A stretch of 64,000 nt of DNA from Streptomyces venezuelae (GCF_008642375.1 NZ_CP029194.1:7062501-7126500); one strand, 5' to 3'; shown: positions 33,009-44,739, counted from the stretch's first letter. Numbers and translations are program-made. The notes: generated by a model not told the origin, from the letters alone.

Positions 33009-33608
33009 GTGCGCGTTCTCGGGGTGGACCCCGGGCTGACCCGGTGCGGCGTCGGCGTCGTCGAGGGCGTCGCCGGCCGGCCCCTGACCATGCTCGGGGT
33101 GGGCGTGGTCCGGACGGCTGCGGACGCGGACATCGGCGTGCGCCTGGTCGGCATCGAGCGCGGCATCGAGGAGTGGCTCGACCGCTTCGAACCCGAACTG
33201 GTCGCCGTGGAGCGGGTGTTCAGCCAGCACAACGTGCGTACGGTGATGGGCACGGCCCAGGCGAGCGCGGTCGCCATGCTGTGCGCCTCGCGGCGCGGCA
33301 TCCCCGTCGCCCTGCACACCCCCAGTGAGGTCAAGGCCGCCGTCACCGGCAGCGGCCGCGCCGACAAGGCCCAGGTCGGGGCCATGGTGACCCGCCTCCT
33401 GCGGCTCTCCGCACCGCCCAAGCCGGCCGATGCCGCCGATGCCCTCGCGCTCGCGATCTGCCACATCTGGCGTGCCCCCGCCCAGAACCGGCTCCAGCAG
33501 GCCGTCGCCCAGAACCGGCTCCAGCAGGCGGTCGCCCGACACCAGGCCGCCCAGCAGCAGCCGGCCACCCCGCACCAGACATCCGCCGTGAAAGGCCGAA
33601 CCCGATGA
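33009..33608 (+). CDS. ruvC: Holliday junction resolvase RuvC
   Basis: Endonuclease that cuts Holliday junctions with RuvAB. It has 199 residues. All four catalytic acids are visible: D7 (VDPGLTRCG), E68 (AVERVF), D141 and D144 (DAADALALAI). GTG 33009 has GGAGGGG about 6 bases upstream. The core ends at about residue 155; a glutamine-rich tail follows, containing an exact duplication of AQNRLQQAV encoded by a 27-base tandem repeat. The stop overlaps the ruvA start (ATGA). Confidence 0.95.
   Translation: MRVLGVDPGLTRCGVGVVEGVAGRPLTMLGVGVVRTAADADIGVRLVGIERGIEEWLDRFEPELVAVERVFSQHNVRTVMGTAQASAVAMLCASRRGIPVALHTPSEVKAAVTGSGRADKAQVGAMVTRLLRLSAPPKPADAADALALAICHIWRAPAQNRLQQAVAQNRLQQAVARHQAAQQQPATPHQTSAVKGRTR
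33480..33533 (+). repeat. 27-bp tandem duplication inside the ruvC tail
   Basis: Units at 33480-33506 and 33507-33533 differ at one base, which is silent. Each encodes AQNRLQQAV, lengthening the non-catalytic tail without shifting frame. Confidence 0.9.
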
Positions 33609-34237
33609 TCGCTTTCGTCAGCGGCCCGGTCGCCGCGCTCGCCCCCAGCACCGCCGTGATCGAGGTCGGCGGTGTGGGCATGGCCGTCCAGTGCACGCCG
33701 AACACCCTCTCCGCCCTGAGGATCGGTCAGGAGGCCCGGCTCGCCACCTCCCTGGTCGTCCGTGAGGACTCGCTCACCCTCTACGGCTTCGCCGACGACG
33801 ACGAGCGACAGGTCTTCGAGCTGCTCCAGACCGCCAGCGGCGTCGGCCCCCGCCTCGCCCAGGCGATGCTCGGCGTGCACAGCCCCGACGCGCTGCGGGT
33901 CGCCGTCTCCACCGGCGACGAGAAGGCCCTCACCGCCGTCCCCGGCATCGGCAAGAAGGGCGCGCAGAAGCTCCTCCTCGAACTGAAGGACAAGCTCGGC
34001 GCCCCCCTGGGCAGCAGCGGCATGGTCGGCGCTCAGCGCGCCGCCGCCTCCGGGCCCGCGCCCTGGACCGAGCAGCTGTCCGCCGCGCTCATCGGGCTCG
34101 GCTACGCGAGCCGCGAGGCCGAGGAGGCCGTCAGCGCCGTCACCCCGCAGGCCGAGGCCGCCCTCGCCGAGACCGGCACCGCGCCCGTACCGCAGCTGCT
34201 CCGCGCCGCGCTCCAGACCCTCAACCGCGCCCGCTGA
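33605..34237 (+). CDS. ruvA: Holliday junction branch migration protein RuvA
   Basis: A 210-residue DNA-binding subunit that holds the four-way junction and loads RuvB. The N-terminal OB domain starts MIAFVSGPVAAL. Helix-hairpin-helix motifs follow in the middle (LLQTASGVGPRLAQAML and VPGIGKKGAQKLLLELKDKL). The C-terminal domain III (about 165-210) binds RuvB. It is coupled to ruvC by a 4-base overlap. A T-less hairpin at 34241-34260 follows the stop. Confidence 0.95.
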   Translation: MIAFVSGPVAALAPSTAVIEVGGVGMAVQCTPNTLSALRIGQEARLATSLVVREDSLTLYGFADDDERQVFELLQTASGVGPRLAQAMLGVHSPDALRVAVSTGDEKALTAVPGIGKKGAQKLLLELKDKLGAPLGSSGMVGAQRAAASGPAPWTEQLSAALIGLGYASREAEEAVSAVTPQAEAALAETGTAPVPQLLRAALQTLNRAR

Positions 34238-34297
34238 CCCCCGGCCCCCTGAGGGGCCGGGCGCCACCCCGACCGTACGAACGAGAAGGCATCCACC

Positions 34298-35398
34298 GTG
34301 AACTGGGACGACGAGACCACCGCCGAGGCAGCCGAGGCCGAGGCGCGGATCGTCGGCGCCGCCGCCGAGGGGGACGACCAGGCCGTCGAGGCCGCACTGC
34401 GCCCCAAGGACCTCAGCGAGTTCGTCGGCCAGGAGAAGGTCCGTCAGCAGCTCGACCTGGTCCTCAAGGCGGCCCGTCAGCGCGGCGCCACCGCCGACCA
34501 CGTGCTGCTCTCCGGCGCCCCCGGCCTCGGCAAGACCACCCTCTCGATGATCATCGCGGCCGAGATGAACGCGCCGATCCGCATCACCTCCGGCCCCGCC
34601 ATCCAGCACGCCGGCGACCTCGCCGCGATCCTCTCCTCCCTCCAGGAGGGCGAGATCCTCTTCCTCGACGAGATCCACCGCATGTCCCGGCCCGCCGAGG
34701 AGATGCTGTACATGGCGATGGAGGACTTCCGCGTCGACGTCATCGTCGGCAAGGGCCCCGGTGCCACCGCCATCCCCCTGGAGCTCCCGCCCTTCACCCT
34801 GGTGGGCGCCACCACCCGGGCCGGACTCCTGCCGCCCCCGCTGCGCGACCGCTTCGGCTTCACCGCCCACATGGAGTTCTACGACCCGAGTGAGCTCCAG
34901 CGCGTCATCCACCGTTCCGCCGGCCTCCTCGACGTCGAGATCGACCCCGCCGGCGCCGCCGAGATCGCCGGCCGCTCCCGCGGCACCCCCCGCATCGCCA
35001 ACCGCCTCCTGCGCCGGGTCCGCGACTACGCGCAGGTCAAGGCCGACGGAACGATCACCCGGGAGATCGCCGAGGCCGCCCTCCGGGTGTACGAGGTGGA
35101 CAGCCGCGGGCTCGACCGCCTCGACCGCGCCGTCCTGGAAGCCCTGCTCAAGCTCTTCGGCGGCGGACCGGTCGGCCTGTCCACCCTCGCGGTCGCCGTG
35201 GGGGAGGAGCGCGAGACCGTCGAGGAGGTCGCCGAACCCTTCCTCGTACGCGAAGGACTGCTGGCCCGCACACCCCGTGGCCGGGTCGCTACTCCCGCCG
35301 CATGGACGCACCTCGGACTGGTTCCGCCGCAGGCAGCGGGCTCAGGCGGCGCAGGGTATGGCATGGGAAAGGGACAACAGGGGCTCTTCGGGGCGTGA
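34298..35398 (+). CDS. ruvB: Holliday junction branch migration ATPase RuvB
   Basis: A 366-residue AAA+ motor. Walker A is GAPGLGKTT, Walker B LFLDEIHR, sensor 1 GATTRAG, and the arginine finger lies in LRDRFGF. The C-terminal winged helix contains GGGPVGLSTLA. The first ~30 residues are acidic and Ala/Glu-rich, an extension usual in this genus. The start is GTG, with GAACGAGAAGG upstream. It is the last of the ruvCAB group. Confidence 0.96.
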   Translation: MNWDDETTAEAAEAEARIVGAAAEGDDQAVEAALRPKDLSEFVGQEKVRQQLDLVLKAARQRGATADHVLLSGAPGLGKTTLSMIIAAEMNAPIRITSGPAIQHAGDLAAILSSLQEGEILFLDEIHRMSRPAEEMLYMAMEDFRVDVIVGKGPGATAIPLELPPFTLVGATTRAGLLPPPLRDRFGFTAHMEFYDPSELQRVIHRSAGLLDVEIDPAGAAEIAGRSRGTPRIANRLLRRVRDYAQVKADGTITREIAEAALRVYEVDSRGLDRLDRAVLEALLKLFGGGPVGLSTLAVAVGEERETVEEVAEPFLVREGLLARTPRGRVATPAAWTHLGLVPPQAAGSGGAGYGMGKGQQGLFGA

Positions 35399-35445
35399 CG
35401 GTGCTGACACTCGCCCGGACCGGAACCAGGGTGCGATGCTGGACG

Positions 35446-35475
35446 TTGTTCCATCGATGCGGACTCGCCTAGACT
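35446..35475 (+). promoter_or_regulatory. Promoter for yajC-secD-secF
   Basis: TTGTTC (35446-35451) and TAGACT (35470-35475) are 18 bases apart. The leader before yajC would be about 80 bases. It lets the Sec genes be expressed apart from ruvCAB. Confidence 0.5.
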
Positions 35476-35563
35476 CCGCCGTTGCCGCCCTTTCTGGTCG
35501 GCGCGCCCACCCCCGAAGATCAGGCCGCGGGTTCTCCGCGACCGTGCGAAGGAAACCCGTCCC

Positions 35564-36022
35564 GTGAGCATCGTGACCCTCCTCCCCTTCATCGTCCTCA
35601 TCGGGGCCATGTTCCTGATGACCCGCTCTGCGAAGAAGAAGCAGCAGGCGGCCGCGCAGATGCGCGACGAGATGCAGCCCGGCACCGGCGTGCGGACGAT
35701 CGGGGGGATGTACGCCACCGTCAAGGAGATCGGCGACGAGACCGTCCTCCTCGAGGTCGCCCCGGGCGTCCACGCCGTCTACGCCAAGAACGCGATCGGC
35801 GCGGTCCTCGAGGACTCCGAGTACAACCGCATCGTCCACGGCGACGACCCGGAGTCGGACACCGACACCGTCGTCCCGGACGACGCCTCCTCGCTCACCG
35901 AGACCGCCGAGTCCGAGGACGCGGCGCCGAAGGCGGACCTGACGAAGAAGGCGGACGCGGCCGAGGCCGCGACCGAGGGGCAGAAGGACGGCAAGGCCGA
36001 CGGCGAGGCCGACGCGAAGTAG
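35564..36022 (+). CDS. yajC: Preprotein translocase accessory subunit YajC
   Basis: A 152-residue single-pass membrane protein associating with SecDF. Helix IVTLLPFIVLIGAMFLM starts at residue 2, followed by TRSAKKKQQAA and the conserved cytoplasmic domain (GTGVRTIGGMYATVKEI). The last ~50 residues are highly acidic with Lys/Ala repeats, longer than in enteric YajC. The start is GTG. A hairpin at 36031-36067 separates it from secD. Confidence 0.9.
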   Translation: MSIVTLLPFIVLIGAMFLMTRSAKKKQQAAAQMRDEMQPGTGVRTIGGMYATVKEIGDETVLLEVAPGVHAVYAKNAIGAVLEDSEYNRIVHGDDPESDTDTVVPDDASSLTETAESEDAAPKADLTKKADAAEAATEGQKDGKADGEADAK

Positions 36023-36030
36023 TCGCGGCC

Positions 36031-36067
36031 GGGGACCCGCGCACGCCCACAGGCGTGCGCGGTCCCC
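36031..36067 (+). terminator. Long hairpin between yajC and secD
   Basis: GGGGACC and GCGCACGCC pair with GGCGTGCGC and GGTCCCC around CACA, with one bulged C and no T-run. It may attenuate or process the message rather than end it. Confidence 0.5.
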
Positions 36068-36165
36068 GGAACGGTTGCACGTCTGCGGGGGCAGGTCCCC
36101 ACACACACTTCGTGGCCGTCTCACGCATACCCGGCGCGAGACGGTTGGACAGGGAGATACGACAG

Positions 36166-37944
36166 GTGGCAGCACCGAAGAAGGGCCGAGGGCCGGCGGG
36201 GGGACAGAGCCGTCCGGGCCGCGCCCTGGCAATCATCCTGATCGCCATGGTCGCGCTCACCGGCGGCATGTTCTGGTCGGGGCACACCACCCCGCGCCTC
36301 GGCATCGACCTCGCCGGCGGAACGTCGATCACGCTCAAGGCGAAGGCCGAGCCCGGCCAGGAGTCGGCGGTCAACGAGACCAACATGAACACAGCGGTCG
36401 GCATCATCGAGCGCCGTGTCAACGGTCTGGGTGTCTCCGAGGCCGAGGTCCAGACCCAGGGCCGCGAGAACATCATCGTGAACATCCCCCGGGGCACGAA
36501 CGAGAAGCAGGCCCGCGAGCAGGTCGGCACCACCGCCCAGCTCTACTTCCGGCCCGTTCTCACCGTCGCCGACGGCGCGCCCCCGGCGGCGCCGAGCGCC
36601 ACCCCCTCGGGCTCCGCCTCGGGAACCCCCTCGGCCAAGCCGTCCGCCTCGTCCTCCACCGGCGCGAGCGTGGGTGACAAGTCGGCCACCCCGACGGCCA
36701 CCGCCACCACGCAGGGCCGCGCGGTCAGCGAGGCCCTCAAGGCCCCGAGCCCGACGCCCACGGCGACCGCCTCGTCCTCCGCGAAGCCGAAGCCCACCGG
36801 CACCCCGCAGGCGACCCCTTCGGCCGACGACGCCACCGCGGCGCTGCAGCAGAAGTTCGCCACCCTGAACTGCCTCGACCCCAAGCAGCGCGCCGCCGCC
36901 GGCCAGGGCGTCAAGCCGAACGAGCCCACCGTGGCCTGTGGCGAGGACAACCCGGGCGTGTGGGCGAAGTACCTGCTCGGTCCCGCCGAGGTCGAGGGCA
37001 AGGACGTCGACGACGCCAAGGGCCAGTTCGACCAGCAGCGCGGTATGTGGATCGTCACCATGGACTTCACGGACGAGGGTTCGAAGAAGTTCCAGTCGAT
37101 CACCGGCAAGCTCTCGCAGCAGGCCGACCCGCAGAACCGGTTCGCGATCGTCCTCGACGGCCAGGTCGTCTCGGCGCCCTCCGTGCGCCAGACGCTCAGC
37201 GCCAGCGCGGAGATCTCGGGCAACTTCAACCAGGAGTCCGCCCAGGACCTGGGCAACATCCTGTCCTACGGTGCCCTGCCGCTCACCTTCGAGACCCAGA
37301 GCGTCGACACCGTCACCGCCGCCCTCGGCGGCGACCAGCTGGAAGCCGGCCTCATCGCCGGTGCCATCGGTCTGGGCCTGGTCATCATCTACCTGGTCGC
37401 CTACTACCGCGGCCTGTCGCTGATCGCCATCCTCAGCCTCGGCGTCTCGGCGCTCCTCACCTACGTGATCATGGCCCTGCTCGGCCCGGCCATCGGCTTC
37501 GCGCTGAACCTGCCGGCCGTCTGCGGCGCCATCGTCGCCATCGGTATCACCGCGGACTCGTTCATCGTCTACTTCGAGCGAATCCGCGACGAGCTTCGCG
37601 AGGGCCGCACGCTCCGCCCGGCCGCCGAGCGCGCCTGGCCGCGCGCCCGCCGCACCATCCTGGTCTCCGACTTCGTGTCGTTCCTGGCCGCGGCCGTGCT
37701 CTTCATCGTCACCGTCGGCAAGGTCCAGGGCTTCGCGTTCACGCTCGGCCTCACCACCCTGCTCGACATCGTCGTGGTGTTCCTCTTCACCAAGCCGATC
37801 ATGACGATGCTCGCGAGGACCAAGTTCTTCGGCAACGGTCACCCGTGGTCGGGTCTCGACCCGAAGCGGCTCGGCGCCAAGCCGCCGCTGCGCCGCACCC
37901 GCCGTGCCACTGCCCCTGCCGCTGCCGACCCGAAGGAGGCGTGA
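36166..37944 (+). CDS. secD: Protein translocase subunit SecD
   Basis: A 592-residue membrane protein using proton-motive force to help pull secreted proteins across the membrane with SecF. Helix 1 is at about 19-37, followed by the D1-like GIDLAGG. The large extracytoplasmic P1 domain is interrupted at residues 137-222 by an 85-residue Pro/Ser/Thr/Ala-rich insertion. Five more helices lie from about 375 on, with GITADSFIVYFERI. GTG 36166 has AGGGAG about 10 bases upstream and starts MAAPKKGRG. secF begins one base after the stop. Confidence 0.94.
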   Translation: MAAPKKGRGPAGGQSRPGRALAIILIAMVALTGGMFWSGHTTPRLGIDLAGGTSITLKAKAEPGQESAVNETNMNTAVGIIERRVNGLGVSEAEVQTQGRENIIVNIPRGTNEKQAREQVGTTAQLYFRPVLTVADGAPPAAPSATPSGSASGTPSAKPSASSSTGASVGDKSATPTATATTQGRAVSEALKAPSPTPTATASSSAKPKPTGTPQATPSADDATAALQQKFATLNCLDPKQRAAAGQGVKPNEPTVACGEDNPGVWAKYLLGPAEVEGKDVDDAKGQFDQQRGMWIVTMDFTDEGSKKFQSITGKLSQQADPQNRFAIVLDGQVVSAPSVRQTLSASAEISGNFNQESAQDLGNILSYGALPLTFETQSVDTVTAALGGDQLEAGLIAGAIGLGLVIIYLVAYYRGLSLIAILSLGVSALLTYVIMALLGPAIGFALNLPAVCGAIVAIGITADSFIVYFERIRDELREGRTLRPAAERAWPRARRTILVSDFVSFLAAAVLFIVTVGKVQGFAFTLGLTTLLDIVVVFLFTKPIMTMLARTKFFGNGHPWSGLDPKRLGAKPPLRRTRRATAPAAADPKEA

Positions 37945-37945
37945 G

Positions 37946-39016
37946 ATGTCGAAGCTCGGAGATCTCGGCGCCCGGCTCCACCGCGGTGAGGTCGGTTACG
38001 ACTTCATCGGCAACCGCAAGATCTGGTATGGCCTGTCCATCCTGATCACCATCACCGCCATCGTCGCCCTGGCCGTCCGGGGCCTCAACATGGGCATCGA
38101 GTTCCAGGGCGGCGCCGTCTTCACCACCCCGAAGAGCGAAGTCTCCGTCAGCCAGGCGCAGGAGTACGCGGAAGAGGCCTCGGGCCACGACGCGATCGTC
38201 CAGCAGCTCGGCAACGGCTCCCTCCGCATCCAGGTCGGCGGTCTCGACACCGCGCAGTCCGACCAGGTCCGCGAGGAGCTCGCCAAGGACATGAACGTCC
38301 CCGAGGACAAGATCGCGGCGGAGCTCGTCGGCCCCAGCTGGGGTGAGCAGATCGCGACCAAGGCCTGGACCGGTCTGGGGATCTTCATGATCCTCGTGGT
38401 GATCTATCTGGCCATCGCCTTCGAGTGGAGAATGGCGATCGCGGCACTCATCGCCCTGATCCACGACCTCACGATCACCGTGGGCATCTACTCACTGGTG
38501 GGCTTCGAGGTCACCGTCGGTACGGTCATCGGTCTGCTGACGATCCTCGGCTATTCGCTGTACGACACAGTCGTCGTCTTCGACTCCCTCAAGGAACAGA
38601 CGAAGGACATCACGAAGCAGACCCGCTTCACCTACAGCGAGCTGGCCAACCGCTCGATCAACGGCACCCTGGTCCGTTCGATCAACACCACCGTGGTCGC
38701 GCTGCTGCCGGTCGCCGGCCTGCTCTTCATCGGTGGCGGCGTCCTCGGCGCCGGCATGCTGAACGACATCTCGCTGTCGCTGTTCGTGGGTCTCGCCGCC
38801 GGCGCGTACTCCTCGATCTTCATCGCCACCCCGCTCGTCGCCGACCTCAAGGAGCGCGAGCCGGCGATCAAGGCGCTCAAGAAGCGCGTCCTGGCCAAGC
38901 GGGCCTCCGCCGCCGCCAAGGGCGAGCCGCTGGACGCCGTCGACGAGCTGTCCGCCGAGGCCGCCGTCGTGGGCCCGCGCGCGGGCCGTCACGGGGCTCA
39001 GGAGCACCGGGGATGA
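37946..39016 (+). CDS. secF: Protein translocase subunit SecF
   Basis: A 356-residue six-helix partner of SecD. Helix 1 (about 29-48) leads into GIEFQGGAVFTT. The conserved pore-helix motif reads LLTILGYSLYDTVVVFDSLKE. The C-terminal ~50 residues are basic and Ala-rich. GGAGG of the secD tail serves as ribosome-binding site for ATG 37946. The stop overlaps the apt start (ATGA). Confidence 0.95.
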   Translation: MSKLGDLGARLHRGEVGYDFIGNRKIWYGLSILITITAIVALAVRGLNMGIEFQGGAVFTTPKSEVSVSQAQEYAEEASGHDAIVQQLGNGSLRIQVGGLDTAQSDQVREELAKDMNVPEDKIAAELVGPSWGEQIATKAWTGLGIFMILVVIYLAIAFEWRMAIAALIALIHDLTITVGIYSLVGFEVTVGTVIGLLTILGYSLYDTVVVFDSLKEQTKDITKQTRFTYSELANRSINGTLVRSINTTVVALLPVAGLLFIGGGVLGAGMLNDISLSLFVGLAAGAYSSIFIATPLVADLKEREPAIKALKKRVLAKRASAAAKGEPLDAVDELSAEAAVVGPRAGRHGAQEHRG

Positions 39017-39564
39017 CCGCTGGTACGCAGGACGTCACCGAGCTGCTGCTCAGCCGCATCCGTGACGTCCCCGACTACCCGAAGCCGGGCGTGCTGTTCA
39101 AGGACATCACGCCGCTGCTCGCGGACCCGGAGGCGTTCACGGCCCTCACCGACGCCCTCGCCGGGCTGTGCTCCGCGCACGGCGCGACGAAGATCGTCGG
39201 CCTGGAGGCCCGCGGCTTCATCCTGGCCGCCCCGGTGGCCGTCCGCGCGGGCCTGGGTTTCATCCCGGTCCGCAAGGCCGGCAAGCTCCCCGGAGCCACG
39301 CTCAGCCAGGCCTACGAGCTGGAGTACGGCACCGCCGAGATCGAGGTCCACGCCGAGGACCTCGCCGCGGGCGACCGCGTCATGGTGATCGACGACGTCC
39401 TCGCCACCGGTGGCACGGCCGAGGCCTCGATCGAGCTCATCCGCCGTGCCGGCGCCGAGGTCGCGGGCGTCGCGGTCCTCATGGAGCTCGGCTTCCTCCC
39501 GGGCCGCGCCCGGCTGGAACCGGCCCTGAACGGCGCCCCGCTCAACGCACTGATCACGGTCTGA
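39013..39564 (+). CDS. apt: Adenine phosphoribosyltransferase
   Basis: Salvages adenine to AMP using PRPP. It has 183 residues. The PRPP-binding motif is VMVIDDVLATGGTA, and the N-terminal YPKPGVLFKDITPLL is diagnostic of Apt. It overlaps secF by four bases. A strong terminator follows; relA comes next, as in many actinobacteria, linking purine salvage with ppGpp metabolism. Confidence 0.95.
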   Translation: MTAGTQDVTELLLSRIRDVPDYPKPGVLFKDITPLLADPEAFTALTDALAGLCSAHGATKIVGLEARGFILAAPVAVRAGLGFIPVRKAGKLPGATLSQAYELEYGTAEIEVHAEDLAAGDRVMVIDDVLATGGTAEASIELIRRAGAEVAGVAVLMELGFLPGRARLEPALNGAPLNALITV

Positions 39565-39602
39565 TCCAGGGGCCGACAGCACGGCCCACAGCAAGGCCCA
39601 CA

Positions 39603-39648
39603 GGGGCGCTCCGGGGAATCCCCGGAGCGCCCCCGCTGTTTTTCCTTT
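39603..39648 (+). terminator. Rho-independent terminator after apt
   Basis: GGGGCGCTCCGGGG and CCCCGGAGCGCCCC pair perfectly around AAT, followed by a T-run at 39639-39643. Confidence 0.9.
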
Positions 39649-39793
39649 GTGTCCGCTTACGGGGGCCGAAAAGCGCCCTTCCCCGCTGCCCGTGCCGTCC
39701 GCGTCCCGGGCGCGTGAGCACAGCGAGTCGTGGCTCGATACCATGGCCTTTCCGGGCCTGACCGGGGGACCCGGAACCGCACGAGGAGCGCTC

Positions 39794-42277
<2,484 letters not shown>

Positions 42278-42291
42278 GCGCCGGAGCCGTA

Positions 42292-42338
42292 CGTACGAGG
42301 AAGGCCCCCGGCGCGATGCCGGGGGCCTTCCTCGTACG
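42292..42338. terminator. Bidirectional terminator between relA and the DUF349 gene
   Basis: Twenty-one-base arms beginning CGTACGAGGAAGG pair perfectly around a 5-base loop. It ends 12 bases before the stop of the convergent gene. Confidence 0.9.
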
Positions 42339-42350
42339 CTCACGGAGGCG

Positions 42351-43580
42351 TCAGCCGCCGAACTCCTCCAGGCCCTTCATGGCCTGGTCGAGCAGGGCCT
42401 GACGGCCCTCCAGCTCACGTGCGAGCTTGTCGGCCTTGGAGTCGTTCCCGGCGGCGCGGGCCGCGTCGATCTGCTTGCGCAGCTTCTCGACCGCGTCCTG
42501 GAGCTGACCGGTCAGACCCGCGGCACGCGCGCGCGCCTCCGGGTTCGTCCGGCGCCACTCGGTCTCCTCGGCCTCCTGGATCGCACGCTCCACCGTGTGC
42601 ATCCGGCCCTCGACCTTCGGGCGGGCGTCACGCGGGACGTGGCCGATGGCCTCCCAGCGCTCGTTGAGGGAACGGAAGGCCGCGCGAGCCGCCTTCAGGT
42701 CCGTCACCGGGAGCAGCTTCTCGGCCTCGGTCGCGAGCTCCTCCTTCAGCTTGAGGTTCTCGGTCTGCTCCGCGTCCCGCTCGGCGAAGACCTCGCTGCG
42801 CGCCGCGAAGAAGACGTCCTGGGCGCCGCGGAAGCGGTTCCACAGGTCGTCCTCGTGCTCGCGCTGCGCCCGGCCGGCCGCCTTCCACTCCGTCATCAGG
42901 TCGCGGTAGCGGGCCGCCGTCGTCCCCCAGTCGGTGGAGTTCGACAGCGACTCCGCCTCGGCGACCAGGCGCTCCTTCGCCTTGCGGGCGTCCTCGCGCT
43001 GGGCGTCGAGCGAGGCGAAGTGGGCCTTGCGGCGCTTCGAGAACGCCGAGCGGGCGTGCGAGAAGCGGTGCCACAGCTCGTCGTCGGACTTGCGGTCCAG
43101 CCGGGGGAGACCCTTCCAGGTGTCCACGAGCGCCCGGAGCCGCTCACCCGCGGAGCGCCACTGCTCGCTCTGCGCCAGCTCCTCGGCCTCGGTGACGAGC
43201 GCCTCCTTGGCGGCCCGCGCCTCGTCGGTCTGCTTGGCCTTCTGGGCCTTGCGCTCCTCGCGGCGCGAGTCGACCGACGTGACGAGCTTGTCCAGCCGGG
43301 CGCCGAGCGCCGCCAGGTCGCCGACGGCGTGGTGCTCGTCGATCTGCTGGCGGATGTGCTCGATCGCCGTGGTGGCGTCCTTCGCCGAGAGGTCGGTGGT
43401 CCTCACGCGCTTCTCGAGGAGGCCGATCTCGACCACCAAGCCCTCGTACTTGCGCTCGAAGTAGGCCAGGGCCTCCTCAGGGGTGCCGGCCTGCCACGAT
43501 CCGACGACCTTCTCACCCTCGGCCGTCCGCACGTACACGGTGCCCGTCTCGTCGACGCGGCCCCACGGGTCGCTGCTCAC
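42351..43580 (-). CDS. DUF349 coiled-coil protein
   Basis: A 409-residue, highly charged, almost wholly helical protein. Several DUF349 repeats recur (pattern W..a..r...L...W...gr....e..LW.rF..a...F...r), for example TAARYRDLMTEWKAAG and DDLWNRFRGAQDVFFAAR. No enzyme motif is present; a structural or RNA/protein-binding role is likely but unknown. The GTG start has GAGGAGG 5 bases upstream. The 200-base spacer to the cyclophilin gene must hold its promoter. Confidence 0.85.
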   Translation of the reverse strand: MSSDPWGRVDETGTVYVRTAEGEKVVGSWQAGTPEEALAYFERKYEGLVVEIGLLEKRVRTTDLSAKDATTAIEHIRQQIDEHHAVGDLAALGARLDKLVTSVDSRREERKAQKAKQTDEARAAKEALVTEAEELAQSEQWRSAGERLRALVDTWKGLPRLDRKSDDELWHRFSHARSAFSKRRKAHFASLDAQREDARKAKERLVAEAESLSNSTDWGTTAARYRDLMTEWKAAGRAQREHEDDLWNRFRGAQDVFFAARSEVFAERDAEQTENLKLKEELATEAEKLLPVTDLKAARAAFRSLNERWEAIGHVPRDARPKVEGRMHTVERAIQEAEETEWRRTNPEARARAAGLTGQLQDAVEKLRKQIDAARAAGNDSKADKLARELEGRQALLDQAMKGLEEFGG

Positions 43581-43781
43581 AGCGCCTCCTCACCATGATG
43601 CCCTCGTGGGGTGGTACCCCCCGGGCATCGTCCACAGTTTCCCGGCGGGCCTCGCCCGCCTTCCGCAGCGCGGCCGACAGGCCCACGCTGCACAACGCCC
43701 AATCTAGGCGAACGGCGGCCCGGCTGTCCGCACTCAGCGCGACCGAAATTCCACGGTCACGCCCGTGTGCGGACGCCCGGC

Positions 43782-44576
43782 TCACTTCTTCGCGACGGTG
43801 GCCTTCTCGACGGTGACGGGCTTCTTCGGAGCGCCGTCCGCGGCACCGTCCACGCCACCCGCCGCGGCGACGTCCTTGACCGCCTTGAGACCGGCCGCGT
43901 CCATCTTCCCGAAGGGGGTGTAGCTCGGCGGCAGCTTGCTGTCCTTGTAGACGAGGAAGAACTGCGAACCGCCCGTGCCGGGCTGCCCGGTGTTGGCCAT
44001 GGCGACCGTGCCGGCCGGGTACGTCACCTTGCCGTCCGCGCCCGCCTTGCCCAGGGCGTCCAGGTTCTCGTCCGGGATGTTGTAGCCCGGGCCGCCGGTG
44101 CCCTGACCGGTCGGGTCGCCGCACTGGAGCACGAAGATGCCGTCGGTCGTCAGCCGGTGGCACTTGCTCCCGTCGAAGTACTTTTTCGCGGCGAGGTGGT
44201 GGAAGGAGTTCACCGTGCGCGGGGTCTTCGCCGCGTCCATGGCGATCGCGATGTCGCCCTCGTTGGTCTTGAGGGTCATGGTGTACGTGGCCTTGGCGTC
44301 CACGCCCATCTTCGGCTCGGGGGCCGCCGACTCGCTCTGCGAGGGCGTCGGGGCCGCCGTGGTGGGCGTGTCGCCCGAGGCGGCGTCCGAGCCCTTCGAA
44401 TCCGTCAGCGCCACCGAGGCGTACACGGCGCCGCCGGCCGCCAGCACCACGGCGAGGGAGGCCGCGATGACGATGTTGCGCTGCTTCGCCTTGCGCTGCC
44501 TCTCCGCCCGGCGCTCCTGCTGCCGCGCGTACTTCTCCCTGGCAAGCTGCCGCCGCCGCTGATCGCTCGTGACCAC
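43782..44576 (-). CDS. Membrane-anchored cyclophilin-type peptidyl-prolyl isomerase
   Basis: A 264-residue proline isomerase. A very basic N-terminus (about 1-33) precedes one membrane helix (about 34-54, IVIAASLAVVLAAGGAVYASV). A Ser/Thr/Pro linker of about 40 residues follows, then the cyclophilin barrel with KCHRLTTDGIFVLQCGDPTG, GTVAMANTGQPGTGGSQFFLVY and YTPFGKM. The domain is outside the cell membrane and may assist folding of secreted proteins. GTG 44576 has GGGAG about 9 bases upstream. It diverges from the MBL gene. Confidence 0.9.
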   Translation of the reverse strand: MVTSDQRRRQLAREKYARQQERRAERQRKAKQRNIVIAASLAVVLAAGGAVYASVALTDSKGSDAASGDTPTTAAPTPSQSESAAPEPKMGVDAKATYTMTLKTNEGDIAIAMDAAKTPRTVNSFHHLAAKKYFDGSKCHRLTTDGIFVLQCGDPTGQGTGGPGYNIPDENLDALGKAGADGKVTYPAGTVAMANTGQPGTGGSQFFLVYKDSKLPPSYTPFGKMDAAGLKAVKDVAAAGGVDGAADGAPKKPVTVEKATVAKK

Positions 44577-44639
44577 CGGGTCCGCTCCCGTCGCTCGTCT
44601 GTTCCCGGCCTGGCCGGATGTGCCCGTACCGTATACGGG

Positions 44640-44670
44640 TTGGCTGTGGAACCGGCAGCGCCGGTAGGCT
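44640..44670 (+). promoter_or_regulatory. Possible promoter of the MBL-hisS operon
   Basis: TTGGCT (44640-44645) and TAGGCT (44665-44670) are separated by 19 bases, slightly long. The transcript would start about 63 bases before the GTG at 44740. Confidence 0.4.
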
Positions 44671-44739
44671 CTGATCTGCCACATTTCGTGATTGCCGCGA
44701 ATTCCGCGCCCCCGTGCCGGACGACATCTAAGGACGAAC

